From positions 1 to 64,000 of the forward strand of contig JAPTJF010000132.1 of assembly GCA_029339195.1 (NCBI GenBank): a stretch of DNA of 64,000 nt, written 5' to 3'. The notes beneath the pieces were generated by a model that was not told the DNA's origin, ran no database searches, and saw only the letters and a list, made by a program, of their open reading frames with translations. This document shows, piece by piece, positions 21,947 to 33,023 of this stretch; position 1 is the stretch's first letter, and each line of letters starts with the position of its first letter. Source of the stretch: Micractinium sp. NFX-FRZ. Lineage: Eukaryota; Chlorophyta; Trebouxiophyceae; Chlorellales; Chlorellaceae. The translations under genes were made by a program, and so were the position numbers.

Positions 21947-24020
21947 TCACTTGAGGAGGGCAGCGGGCACGCCTGCCGGGGGGATCTCGGGCACGGGGAT
22001 GTTGAGCAGGGGGTCCAGGTCCTCCACCTCCAGAATGATCTCGCGCTCCAGGTACAGAGCAAAGTGCTCAAAGACTGCGGGTGGGGGGGGGGCGGGGAGG
22101 GAAGGAGGGTCAGGCGGAGGGTCAGGCGGAGGAGGTGGGTGGGCAGGGCAGAGATGCACGTGGCAGAGGGACAGGGAATGGAAGGGTGAGAGGCAACCGA
22201 TCAAAGAAGCAAGTTGAGGGGAGCAAGGGGCAGAGCAGGGCAGGGGCGAGACAGCGGTGGGAGCGCTGGCGCATGCTTCGCAGGACCGGGGCCGCAGCGC
22301 AAGGGGTCGGGAGGCGGCATGCCAAGCTGCCCAGCGTGCAGTGCAGCGGCATCGCTCACTCTCGCGGTGGGGGGGCACCAGCTCCTGCAGGGTGAAGCCG
22401 GCAATGGCCAGCATGGCCAGGCGTCCGTTGTTCAGCTCCCGGGTCTGCATCACAAACAGCTCCTCGTCGTCCTCGGGCTTCAGGCCCAGGGGGTCAAAGC
22501 CCAGGGAGCCGGGGGCATACTCGTCCTTCAGGTTGCTGCGGGGTGGCAAGGGGAGGGGAGGGAGGGAGGGAGGGAGAGTGGAAAAGAGCGGAGGGTTGGT
22601 TGGGGCCAAACATAAGGCGGGTTTACAGGGCAGGAGCGGTGCGCGGCACAGCCCCAGCTGCATGACGCTGCCGCTTCGCTGCAGGCAGGTAGTTTGCCGG
22701 GTGACGTGGCAGACAGGTGGGCCAGGGTTGCAAGCAGACCCGTGGGATGGGCGGGCCCGGAGCGCCGCACAGGCGGCTGGGCGGCTGGGTCCCCCCTGCT
22801 CACTTGAAGCCGTTGCCGGTGGGGGTGGCCCATCCCACGGCCACGCGGTACGTCTCGGCCAGGCCGATGCAGAGCACCAGGGACTCCCAGAACAGGGGGC
22901 GGACCTCCTCCACCTTCTGGAACTGGTAGATGGCGGGGCCGGTGATGGAGCCGTCAAAGTTCCTGCGCGCGACACACAGAGGAGGGGGAGGGGAGGGGAA
23001 TGGCGAGGGGTCAGTTGGGAATGGCGGAGCATTGTGGGTGCTGAGCGCACGAGATGTGATGCATGCATGCATGCATGCATGCCTGTGTAGAGGCAGGCCG
23101 GCAGGCGTGTGTCAGCATGCAGGGCTCTGCGCGTGCTGTGTGCTCACATGAAGGCGGGGAAGTCCTCCAGCTGCTCGCCCACCACAAAGCCAACCGCGGC
23201 CAGCATCTGCAGCAGGAGGCAAGGTAGTGAGGGGATGCATCAAGTGGAAGTGCGGTGGGAGTGCGGTGGGCAAAGCACAGCTTGTAGAGGCGGCATCAGC
23301 AGCACAGCTCGTGTGGTGTGTGCCAGCAAGGCTCTGGCGGCTGGGTGCATACGGCTGTGGTGCCTCACCGCCACGCGGCCGTGCATCAGCTCAGACTCGC
23401 GCCAGCGCTTGACGTCGGCGGGCTTGGCGGTCTTGGTGAAGCCCGCGGGGTCGAACATGTCTGCGGGAAGGGAAGGGGAGGGAGAAGGAGGGATACAGTG
23501 AAGGATGAGGGGGGTGAGAGGATGAGGGAGGGCCAGAGGCCGAGGGGCGGGTGGCAGAGCGCCGGGCGCGCGAGGCGTGCGAGATTCACGCATCTGCGCC
23601 CACTCACTGGGGAAGGGCTCCGAGATGCCGGGCAGGGTCAGGGCGTCTGCAGGGGCAGGAGGGAGGCGGGGATGGTCAGTGGGAGGTTAAGCCTCCTACG
23701 CTGCAAGTTGGACGGCACTGTGCGGCGCTGGCGCCGCTGCAGACCCCGCACCGCAAATCTCCAACACCAGGCAGATCGCTCCCGCCGCTACGTGCATCGA
23801 GTCTTTCAGCGTTGCAAACACGCGGATGTATGCAGAAAGGAGAGGCGTGCACACACGGCGGGCGGGCGCCCATCACGTGGGGCGGGGACTCACACTGCTG
23901 CCCAGGCGTCAGGTCGGCATTGCTGCCTGCGCCAGCGCGTGCCTGCACATGCACGGTGCGGCGGTGCTGGGGGCGGGCCGGCCGAGCAGCCGTGAAGGTT
24001 GTCAGCGCAGCAGTAGACAT
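21947..24020 (-). CDS. LHCSR: LHCSR (LI818-like) stress-related light-harvesting protein, copy A, 259 aa
   Basis: Exons on the minus strand: 24020-23894, 23646-23608, 23460-23369, 23206-23148, 22962-22804, 22535-22360, 22074-21947 (780 nt). The 259-residue length equals Chlamydomonas LHCSR3. After a transit peptide come the three-helix LHC hallmarks: [77 protein letters not shown] and [16 protein letters not shown]. It also has the acidic lumen-facing tail typical of LHCSR ([18 protein letters not shown]), which in Chlamydomonas senses low lumen pH and triggers energy-dependent quenching. Exons 3 and 4 are separated by an intron that copy B lacks. It lies head-to-tail with copy B. TATA-like sequence occurs 66-90 nt upstream of the ATG (24086-24110). 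Confidence 0.94.
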
Positions 24021-25155
24021 GCCTGTTGTGGTTGTGAGGCGTGCGAGGGGTTTGCGAGGCTGTGCTCGGCTGGGAGAGTATGACAGATATAGAGAGTAAC
24101 ATATACTACCAAGAATAAATGGCAAACCACGCACCAAATACTGCACGGAGTGCTGACGGGGCGGGACAGAGCGGGCGGGCACAGCAGGGCCCCTCCAGAG
24201 CTGTGCACCACCACACACAGCTTGCCGTTTTTGCACGCATACCGCGTATACTTCTTCTTCTTCTTCTTCTTGCACCAAGCGATTGGGCTCTGAAAGCTCC
24301 AGATCCACAGCCCTGGGCTGCGCGCTGGTGCAGGCGCCTCGGCCAGCCCACCCTGAACCACCCGCCACGCACACCCCCAGCACCGGGTGGGATGTGGCTG
24401 TCGGGAGCGGGTGTGTCGACTCTCCCTGCACGGTAGGACCCTGGTAATAAGGTAGCACCCTGGTGTAACGGCTCGCCAGAGGCCGATTTCAACCACACAT
24501 TCCTGTGCACGACAGGGTCTTACCACCGCATGCTTGCGCTGAACCGACCAGACAAACCGTCCGTCCTCTGCCTCTTGAAACTACCCTGCGCTCTGCTCAC
24601 TCAGACAAAAAAGGTTCTGAGTCTTTCACAGGATTGGGTGTTAGCCAGTACAGTGCAATTAGACACTTGGTACGAGTCAGCAAAAGAATAGGAAGAAGGC
24701 CTCGGGCACTGACACTGGTGACAGGGGGGCTGAAGGGTCGGATCAGACTCGCTAGAGAAATGCAGCAATGAAAGAAGGGGAGGCAAGGGAGCGGGAGGAA
24801 GGGCTAGCATTGGCATGGCGGGCTGCCGTACAGGGTGGTATCACATGCAGGGCTCAAGCATCGGGGGGTGACGGGGCGGGGGTGGGTTCAAAACAAAGCA
24901 GTTTGTTACGCGGTTGTAGCTTATCTTCTCAGCATCATGCGGTGCGTTTGGGGGATGTGCGTGTGTGGTTGTGGAGCGAGGTGGCATGGGGGCGACAGCC
25001 GCCTCATCAGCGGCGGGCCGGGACAGATTGGGGGACAGGAGGATGAGGCACGCTGTCTAGAGGGGCGCGCCAGCAGGGCCGACCTGGCCGCACCTTGGCA
25101 CAGCCCAGCCCAGCCGCCGTCACGGCAGAGCGGAACCGGTCAGCCGGGGGCCGCT
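24021..25155. other. Region between the two LHCSR genes
   Basis: This 1.14-kb stretch should hold the copy A promoter and the copy B 3' UTR. A (TTC)n-like run (CTTCTTCTTCTTC at about 24249-24270) and AT-richer sequence near 24.60-24.68 kb are the only features. No gene is recognised. Minus-strand CTATATC at 24086-24092 is a TATA candidate for copy A. Confidence 0.5.
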
Positions 25156-27034
25156 TCACAGGAGGGCAGCGGGCACGCCTGCCGGGGGGATCTCGGGCAC
25201 GGGGATGTTGAGCAGGGGGTCCAGGTCCTCCACCTCCAGAATGATCTCGCGCTCCAGGTACAGAGCAAAGTGCTCAAAGACTGCGGGTGGGGGGGACGGG
25301 GAGGGAAGGAGGGTCAGGCGGCGGGGGCAGGGGGAAGAGATGCACGGGGTGGAAGGACAGGGAATGGAAGGGTGAGAGCCAACCGGTCAAAGAAGCAAGT
25401 TGAGGGGAGCAAGGGGCAGAGCAGGGCAGGGGCGAGACAGCGGTGGGAGCGCTGGCGCATGCTTCGCAGGACCGGGGCCCTTCGCAAGGGGTCGGGAGGC
25501 GGCATGCCAAGCTGCCCAGCGTGCAGTGCAGCGGCATCGCTCACTCTCGCGGTGGGGGGGCACCAGCTCCTGCAGGGTGAAGCCGGCAATGGCCAGCATG
25601 GCCAGGCGGCCGTTGTTCAGCTCCCGGGTCTGCATCACAAACAGCTCCTCGTCGTCCTCGGGCTTCAGGCCCAGGGGGTCAAAGCCCAGGGAACCGGGGG
25701 CATACTCGTCCTTCAGGTTGCTGCGGGAGGACAAGGGGGTGGGGAGGGGAGAGGAAAGAAGGGGTGAGCTGGGGAGGGGCGAGGGATGGGGGCAACGTGC
25801 AGAGAGGGCTAGCCAGGCAGGCAAACATGCCGCACGGCGCACTGCGGGCACGGCAGCCATGTCAGCGCTGCAAGCGGGTTGCTGGCCCAAGCGGGCGGGG
25901 CAGGATTGCAGGCGGTTGGGTGGGCACTCACTTGAAGCCGTTGCCGGTGGGGGTGGCCCACCCGACGGACACGCGGTACGTCTCGGCCAGGCCGATGCAG
26001 AGCACCAGGGCCTCCCAGAACAGGGGGCGGACCTCCTCCACCTTCTGGAACTGGTAGATGGCGGGGCCGGTGATGGAGCCGTCAAAGTTCCTGCGCGCGT
26101 CACACAGAGGAGGGGGAGGGGAGAGGGAGAGGGGTCAGTTTGCGAGACTGGCAAGGCATCATGGGTGCTGAGCGCACGAGCTGCGATGCATGCACGCATG
26201 CAAGGCATCGTGGGTGCTGAGCGCACGAGATGTGATGCATGCATGCCAGTCTCAAGGCAGGCGGGCAAGCAGGGCCCTGCGCGTGCTGTGCTGCTCACAT
26301 GAAGGCGGGGAAGTCCTCCAGCTGCTCGCCCACCACAAAGCCAATGGCGGCCAGCATGGCCACGCGGCCGTGCATCAGCTCAGACTCGCGCCAGCGCTTG
26401 ACGTCGGCGGGCTTGGCGGTCTTGGTGAAGCCAGCAGGGTCGAACATGTCTGCGGGAAGGGAAGGGGAGGGAGAAGCATGGAGGGCAGAGGTGAAGGGTG
26501 GAGGATGAGGGGGTGAGTAGATGAGGGCGGGAAGCAGCCATGCGGGTGCTGTGTCCGGCTGTGGATACCCCGCACAAGGCTACCCACCGGGGAAGGGTGC
26601 GCTGATGCCGGGCAGGGTCAGGGCATCTGCAGGGTCGCAAGAGAGAGGAAGTCATGGAGGGGAGGTGGTCAAGGGGGGTTGAAGCCTGGCGCTGCCAGCG
26701 GAAGGACGCCTCCGGCGGCGGCGGCTGTAGTCCCCAAGGGCTGAAGCACGAAATGTCCAGGCACGCCGGCCGCTCCGTGCCGTGCCCTTGTGGTGCATTT
26801 GCCACAGCAGAGCAGAGGGCAAGCGGGGGAAGCGTGCACGTGGTGGAATAGGCGGGCAAGCACGTGCGGCGGACACTCACACTCCTGGCCGGCCGACAGG
26901 CCCGACGACTTGGGAGCAGCAACGCCCTTAGTGGTCTTGGCGGCCTGCACCTGCACGGTGAGGGAGCGCTGGACGCGGGCCGGGCGGGCAGCCGCGGCGA
27001 AGGCCGCAGTGCGGGAGGTGAGCGCAGCAGACAT
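25156..27034 (-). CDS. LHCSR: LHCSR (LI818-like) stress-related light-harvesting protein, copy B, 267 aa
   Basis: Exons on the minus strand: 27034-26881, 26626-26588, 26449-26299, 26090-25932, 25720-25545, 25280-25156 (804 nt). The mature protein is almost identical to copy A; it has AIGF where copy A has AAVGF in helix 1. It keeps all chlorophyll-ligand helices ([31 protein letters not shown]) and the acidic tail. The differences are a distinct, longer transit peptide ([20 protein letters not shown]), loss of the final Lys through an earlier stop, and fusion of two copy A exons into one (26449-26299), that is, one fewer intron. The last two introns are also nearly identical to those of copy A, so the 3' half was copied or converted recently. 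It is transcribed divergently from the gene at 27285. Confidence 0.94.
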
Positions 27035-27284
27035 CGTGAGGTTTGTGGGCTGCACCGGCCGGCGAAAGAGAAAGAAGATGGAGAGAGGAGAGCGGGAATG
27101 GGTGGTGCAGACACATGCGGCTTGCTATATGCTCCTGCTGCTGATGCACAGCGCGCGGGCTGGAAAGTTCACCAGGGGTCAGTGCATTTGCTTGGCCCTG
27201 GCCTTGGATGCCCAAGAGGTTGCCCTGTCCCACATAGCTCGTCGTCCTGACCACGGCCCTCACCCCTGACCGTCCAACGGCACC
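27035..27284. promoter_or_regulatory. Short divergent promoter region, LHCSR copy B / small protein gene
   Basis: Only 250 bp separate the two start codons, so both promoters must lie here or overlap the 5' ends. A minus-strand CATATAGC at about 27124-27131, some 90 nt upstream of the LHCSR ATG, is a weak TATA candidate. Confidence 0.45.
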
Positions 27285-28113
27285 ATGCTCCGCACCTCGG
27301 CAGCTGCGCTGAGGCAGGGCACCGCCAGGAGCAGCGGCGCCCTCGCCGCCGCCACCACCGCCAGCTGTCGCCTGCCCAGCCACAACTTGGGCAGCGCAGC
27401 ACCCACCAGCACCACCGCCGCCGCCGCTGCCGGCGTGCCCACCGGCCCTGCTGGCGGCTACAACGATCCAGAGGAGTGTGGGATAGCTGACGAGAGCCAG
27501 CAGCAGCTGGAGCGGGACAGGCAGGCCGCCGAGCGCCTGGCGAGCCAGGTGGGTGCTGGGGGAGAGGCAGCTGTTGGGTACTGAGGGAGGCGATCAGGCA
27601 GATGGCGTGGCATCACAGTGCTGCCTCATGCTGCTTCTCTGCACAATCCTGCCCTGCCCGCTCCTCGCTGGCAGCCTCCCAACCCCTGGTGCCCTGCCCC
27701 GCAAACTCCGCACCGCCCACCACACCCACCACGCCACTCACTTGTGCTGCTGTGCTGCTGTGCTTGGCTGCAGGGCGGCGGCGTGGGTGAGCTGTCCGAG
27801 CACCAGCTGGCAGCCGCGCTGGCGGGGGAGTCGCGTGAGGCGGCTGCGGTGAGGCTGAGGCAGATCCAACTGCTCAGCACCCAACAAAGGGCAGGGGCGA
27901 GGCAAGCTGTGCATGTCCCGCGGATTCTGCGTGATACCGTGTGGCGGGTATCCCGGGGCGCCGGCGCTCTCTGGCAGGGCGGCATATGCTGTGCCCCTGC
28001 TCCCCTTGCAGGAGCACCAAGAGGATGCAGGGGGTCCCATGCCTGAGGGGGACACGCTGACCGAGAGGAGCGTCCTGGAGGACAAGGAGCAGGGCCAGAG
28101 CACGAGCGTGTGA
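27285..28113 (+). CDS. Small protein with organelle-type leader, unknown function, 146 aa
   Basis: Exons: 27285-27548, 27774-27848, 28012-28113, in phase (441 nt). The first 60 residues are rich in Ala, Ser, Thr and Arg with few acids (MLRTSAAALRQGTARSSG), as in mitochondrial or chloroplast leaders. The rest is acidic and probably helical (ESQQQLERDRQAAERLASQ, GELSEHQLAAALAGESREA, EGDTLTERSVLEDKEQ). I recognise no family. The ATG was chosen because it opens the leader and the three exons then close on one stop. A TGTAA signal follows 66 nt after the stop. The next gene starts 277 nt downstream on the same strand and also encodes a small leader-bearing protein. Confidence 0.66.
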
Positions 28114-28178
28114 CCGCCCCGAGGGCGGTGCGATGAGCCACAGCGCCGAGCCGGCCGCCTGCCAGGGTTGCATGTGGT

Positions 28179-28183
28179 TGTAA
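28179..28183 (+). terminator. Candidate TGTAA poly(A) signal
   Basis: TGTAA is the usual chlorophyte poly(A) signal. This copy lies 66 nt past the stop of the 27285 gene. Confidence 0.5.
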
Positions 28184-28390
28184 GCTGATGCAGTGGCTCA
28201 CTTGCAGGATGACACGTGTTCGTACGCTTGTGAGACTGACGCATGTGAAGCACAAGTGACACCAGCAGGGCAGACGCGGCAGGAAGGCTTCACCGACCAC
28301 TCAGCGCCCAGCGCCACGTCAGCGAAGGGCCGTCAGCACACGCTTTGTAGTGGTCTCGGACGCAAAAACAAGGCTTGTACTATCAACGGC

Positions 28391-29328
28391 ATGCTGCGTG
28401 TCGCACATCTGAGGCTGGTGCGGCTGCAGGGGCGGCTCCCTGCCGCTGCTGCGGGCACCCGCGGGCTGGCCACCGAGCCTCGGGGCGACGAGCACGTGCT
28501 AGTGACGGAGCAAGAGCAGGTGAGCCCAGGAGTCGGATTGGCGACTTGGGGGCGTCGCTGAGCACTGCCGCCGCGGCAGTGCCGCCGTACGCCGCCCCGC
28601 CCCCGAGGCAACCCTTCCACCCCTTCTGCCCCCAACCGTAATGCCCCGATTGGTTTCGCTGATCCCACTTTATGACCCCCCAGGGACACCTGCTGGAGCG
28701 CATGCAAGATCCCGAGGAGGTGCGCCGCCTGCTGCACCTCAAGCAGCAGCACCACTGGCACCACTCTGACAGCCTGCCCCACCTCATGACCAGCGAAACC
28801 ATGGCCGACACCATCCTCAGGTGGGAGGGGTGGGGTGGGGCATGCTTGGGGTACACTTGTACTGTGTGGGATGGGTGCCTCTGCATGCTCGGCAGGCGGC
28901 CGTGCCAGCCACCAGTGTCGCCTCCCCCCCACCCACGTCAGTGCCAACCCCTGAACCGCACCCGGCGCCTTGCCACCCACCCTTCTCCCATCCAACAGGG
29001 AGACGCTGGAGGCGCAGGAGGTGGGGCGGGTGGGAAGCCCATGTGACATCCTGACCAGGCTCTGATAGGCAGCAGGGCCCAGTGTACGGAGCGGCCAGAC
29101 GGCTTGGGCCAGCCCTGCTCAGTCCCCCACAGGCCGAATTGGGAAGGCGGGTGCAGGCCCAGGGGGGTCGTGTGACACACCCTACCTCCTGCCCCTTGCC
29201 ACTGCTGCCCGCAGGCCGACTTGGAGAGGCGGATGCAGGCCAAGGGGAGCAAGGTGCTGTGTGAGCACGGGCATGAGCACGACGTGTGCTGCGGCGCCAG
29301 CAAGGACGAGGTGCAGGCGGAGGAGTGA
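28391..29328 (+). CDS. Small His/Cys-tailed protein, unknown function, 133 aa
   Basis: Exons: 28391-28519, 28684-28820, 28999-29020, 29215-29328, in phase (402 nt). The N-terminus (MLRVAHLRLVRLQGRL) is a typical mitochondrial-style amphipathic leader. A charged helical middle follows (HLLERMQDPEEVRRLLHLK, then HHWHHSD). The tail is rich in His and Cys (LCEHGHEHDVCCG) and could bind a metal. No family is recognised. The intron before the last exon holds a degenerate in-frame copy of that exon's start (29133-29174). The call as a gene rests on four phase-consistent exons and an ordinary intron pattern. Confidence 0.64.
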
Positions 29329-29951
29329 GCGCGGTGTGTGTGCTGTGTGCGCACGGGCGCGGTGTCGCCCGCTGCGCTTCAAATGGGTGGCCTGGCGCAC
29401 CCGGGGCACTGTGCGCAGCTGCAGAGGGGCAGCCAGCGGCGGTTCCGCCCTATGGTTGCACAGCAGCAAAGAAGCGGGCGGGCAGGCTGGAGGGAGGGAC
29501 AGAGAGCAGAGCGGCAGGCAGGCATGGCAGCCGCTGCCCACTGGTGGTGGCAGCAGGGCTGGGACCCGGACCCTCCCATCTGATCTTGATCTGCATCACC
29601 CGCGCCCCATGCTTGCGCCTATTTTGTGTGTGTTCATGCTCTGGATTTTGATTTTGATTCAGATCTGACGAGTGCAGTACATGTGAATCAGCAGAGATGT
29701 GGGGAGAGAAGTCGAAACGTGGGCACGCAGGCACAGAGACAGGGCCCCACAGAACGGAACCACGAGCGGCTACCTCACAAAGGAAGGGGGAAGGGCGCCA
29801 CGGGAGTGTTTGTAAAGGCAAGTACGAGAGGTAAAGGTGAATAACAGTCAGTAATATGTAATTAACAAGGGGACGGGACCGAGTGGGGTGGGGTGGGTGT
29901 AGCGGGCTGGGTTGGTAAACTTGCCAAACAGCCAAGAGGCAATGAGGGGCC
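29329..29951. other. Convergent 3' region
   Basis: This stretch lies between the stop codons of the 28391 gene (plus) and SNF5 (minus) and holds both 3' UTRs. Plus-strand TGTAA sequences occur near 29811 and 29853. No coding sequence is recognised. Confidence 0.5.
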
Positions 29952-30766
29952 TCAGTCAAACATCTCACTGAACAGGTTTGCAAACTGATTGCCAGCTGGC
30001 ATGGCCAGCTGCTCCGGCGGCGGCATTGGCAGCGGCGGCAGTGCGCCCATCGACGCCGCTGGAGGCTGCTGCATGCCGCCGCCCAGCGGCGGCAGCCCGC
30101 CCATCAACGGCGCAGGCGGCGGCATGGCAGGCGCTGGCATGTGCTGCTGCGCGTGCATGGGCTGCGGTGCAGGCATTGGCGGCAGGCCTCCCGGCACGCC
30201 TGGAGCACTGCCTTGCGGCGGCATGCCCAGCCCCCCGCCAGCACCCAGCCCATCCTGCTGCCGCGCCCGCGCCTGCTGCACCAGCTGGTGCAGCGTTCTG
30301 AACAGCGCCAGCTGCTCGGCGGGCGTGCGGGTGAGGAAGGAATGGATCTTGTGCTCCCCAATGCCCAGCTCTCGAGCATAGTGCACAATGGCGGCGCCCA
30401 CCATCTGCACATGCTGCGGTGCTGGCCCGCCGCCCAGCCCAGGAGGCTCCATGCCTGCTCCTGGCAGCTGCCCGGACGGCATCAGTGTTGAGTTGGGCAC
30501 CATGCCAGCTGGCGGCGGCTGCACCGGCACCATGCCGCTCGGGCCGCCCAGCATTGGAGCTCCCATGCCAAGCCCAGCGGCGTCACCCATGCTGCCGCCC
30601 CTCAGCAGCGGCGCCATGCCCACACTGCCGCCACCCCCTAGCTGTCCCGACAGAATTGCCTGCTGCTGTGGAGTGGGCATCAGGGGGGCAGCCGCCTGCT
30701 GCTGCGCCTGCGCCTGCTGCTGTGCCAGCTGCAGCTGCTGCCGTTGCTGCGCTGCCAGCAGCGCTG

Positions 30767-30809
<43 letters not shown>

Positions 30810-33023
30810 AGGCTTCTGGCGGGCCGCCACTGCTGCCGCCGCTGCCGGCGTGTGCTTGGAGTCTGCTGTGCCTGAGGTGCGCCGGCTGCGCTGACGTGGC
30901 TTCCGCACCACTGGCTCCACCTCCTCTGCTGCCTCTGCTGCCTCCACCTGCATGAGAGAGTCCTCCCCAGGCTGGTACTCGTCCGAGGCACGGCTGGCCC
31001 CACCAGCTGGCACCGCCGCCGCAGCAGCAGGAGGAACAGCGGCCGGCGGCGGCGGCGGGGCGGCCTTGCCGGGGCCGCCGCTGGCTCGCCCGCTCGCCTC
31101 GCTGCCGCTGTCCGACGACTCCTCCTCTTCCTCCTGCCTCAAGATCTCGGCTAGCCGGTTGGCCCGGCGTGGGCGCAGCGTGCGGCGCGCCAGCGCCGCA
31201 TCCTCCGGCCCGCGCTTGCGCTGCGCCTGCGCCGCCGGCTTGGGCGCCGGCGGCAGCTGCTGCGCATGCTTGGGCTGTGCTGCCAGCTGCTGCGTTGCCG
31301 TCTGCTGCGAGGCCGATGGCTGCTGCGACCCTGACGGTTGCTGCGATGTCGACGGGCGCTGTGCCTGCTGTGCCTGCTGCCGCTGCAGTGCCCGCTGCAC
31401 GCGCTCCAGTTGCTCCTGCTGTGCCTGCTGCCGTGCAGCCAGCCGGGCCGCCAGCTGCTCCTGCTGCCGCTGCTGGTACGCCAGCTGCTGCTGCTGCAGC
31501 ACCCGCTTCTCATCGGGGCCCAGGGAGTGCACAGAGGGACCCCACTCCCTCCACTGCTCCGGCTCACGCAGGCAGCTGCACCAGAGGAGGGTCGTGGCAA
31601 GGCGCACCGGCGGCAGTCAGGCAACGTGGGCCGAGATGATGTTGGCATGCGGCAGTCATGGTGAGCGCCGGTAGGCAAGCAGAAAAGCATGCAGACAGTA
31701 GGATCGGCCAGCAGCGGAGCCATAGCAGCGCAGAGGGCGCCATGGAGTGCCCAGCAACCTCCCCCATCCCACCTGGAGGCGTAGACGCTCTGCAGGCAGC
31801 TGCGGCCCGCTGCTGCACCCAGCCCCACCGCCGTGCTCTCTGTGATTCGCGGGGTGGGCAGCTGCAGGCCCGTGGGTGCGGAGCGTCGCAGCTTGCCCAG
31901 CTGCACCGTGCAAGGGGGAGGGCAAGCAGGGGTGAGCCGGTTGTGTTGTGCGCAGGGGCTGGTTGCGCGCAAGAGCGCATGGCCGGCTGCCTATGCCGAA
32001 CGCCGCATGGCTGCACTTGCTGACTTCACTTGCTGGCTCACACACGAGCAGCCCTGCACCCCCACCTCCCCCACGCAACAACAGGGGCCCCAGCAATCAC
32101 AGCAACACACACGCATGCAGGCCGTCTCGCAATCGGCGGTAAGCCTGCGCATGCAGGCCCGCCCCGCCGCCGTCCCCGCATGCTCTTGCGCCCCGCACCT
32201 CTATGCGTATTGCTGCTGCCACTGCAGTGCCATGCCGGGCGTCCACCCCAAGGTCGGCGCACAATTCGGCAGCAAACTCTTCAGGCGTGGGCTCCACGGC
32301 ATGCAAGTCCCACCAGAACTGGTCCAGCAGCCTCAGGCTGCCGTCCAGCACCAGGTCCAGCCTGCAGAGAGTGAGGTGGAGGTGGAGATGGAGGGAGGGG
32401 AGCGGTAATTTGGGAGCAAATGGGTGCTGGGCGGAAGCGGGCGGTTGAAGCGGGGTGGCACTATGCGTGCTGGCCATTTGGCGGGGCCATTTGCCGCGCC
32501 TCTGCGCCTGCCCTGCACCCCCTTCCTGCCCTGCACCCCATCCATGAGGCTCACTTGACCAGTTCACGGCGCGGCTGGGGCCCACTGCTGGGTGGCGGCA
32601 CATGGGCAACCTGCAGACAGGTGCGATAGTCGCGGTGAGCAGTTGCGGGTGGGAAGCGGCAGCGGTGCCGGGAGTCGGAAAAACCCGCTTTTGCTGACAC
32701 GGTGCCTGCTGCTACAGGCAATGGCAGGAGGGGCTGCCCCACACAGCCTGCCCTGCACCCAGCTGCACCAGCGGTGGCCCCGCACTCACCCATTCGGCGA
32801 CCTGCTGGCGAACCGCGTCGGCGACGGCGCGGCGGAACTGCAGCGGCACGCCCTGGTCGCGCACAAACCCCTCAGCGAAATCTGCCAAGTCCTCGTCCGT
32901 TGCTCCCGTGGGCCACAGCACCCAGTCCTGCCCCGAGCCGCTCTTGGTCAGGTCGCTCGGCAGCTGCACAGGAACAAGCTCGGACTGCGGTCGGGCCGTT
33001 TCTGGAGGACCCTGCTGTTGCAT
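29952..33023 (-). CDS. SNF5: SNF5/SMARCB1-type SWI/SNF chromatin-remodelling subunit with long Q-rich tail, about 734 aa
   Basis: Exons on the minus strand: 33023-32790, 32610-32555, 32361-32199, 31900-31773, 31575-29952 (2205 nt in phase). The two imperfect SNF5 repeats are visible. One ends in DLADFAEGFVRDQGVPLQFR and AVADAVRQQVAEW. The other is LDLVLDGSLRLLDQFWWDLH, PTPEEFAAELCADLGVD, AVAAAIRIE, close to plant BSH. EWGPSVHSLGPDEKRVL matches the region after the repeats in plants. The last exon (541 codons) is unlike plant BSH: Gln-rich coiled-coil, basic RKRGPEDAALARRTLRPRR, poly-Pro/Ala, a run of about 15 Gln, then Met/Pro/Gly-rich sequence ending FANLFSEMFD. A 36-nt optional exon (32144-32109, AYRRLRDGLHAC) would fit in phase after AIRIE. 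The gene is divergent from the SMP/C2 gene. Confidence 0.85.
30762..30809 (-). repeat. CAG tract encoding about 15 Gln in SNF5
   Basis: An uninterrupted CTG run on the plus strand (CAG on the coding strand) encodes poly-Gln in the SNF5 tail. Length variation between strains would be expected. Confidence 0.9.

Noticed and set aside
30388..31674. Long plus-strand open frames opposite SNF5
   Set aside because: Antisense of the Gln/Ala-rich SNF5 tail; Cys/Ala-rich nonsense proteins without introns or similarity.
32109..32144. 36-nt optional exon in SNF5 (AYRRLRDGLHAC)
   Set aside because: It fits in phase and resembles the plant BSH sequence after the repeat, but the donor (GTGTTG) is weak, so it was mentioned and not placed in the main model.
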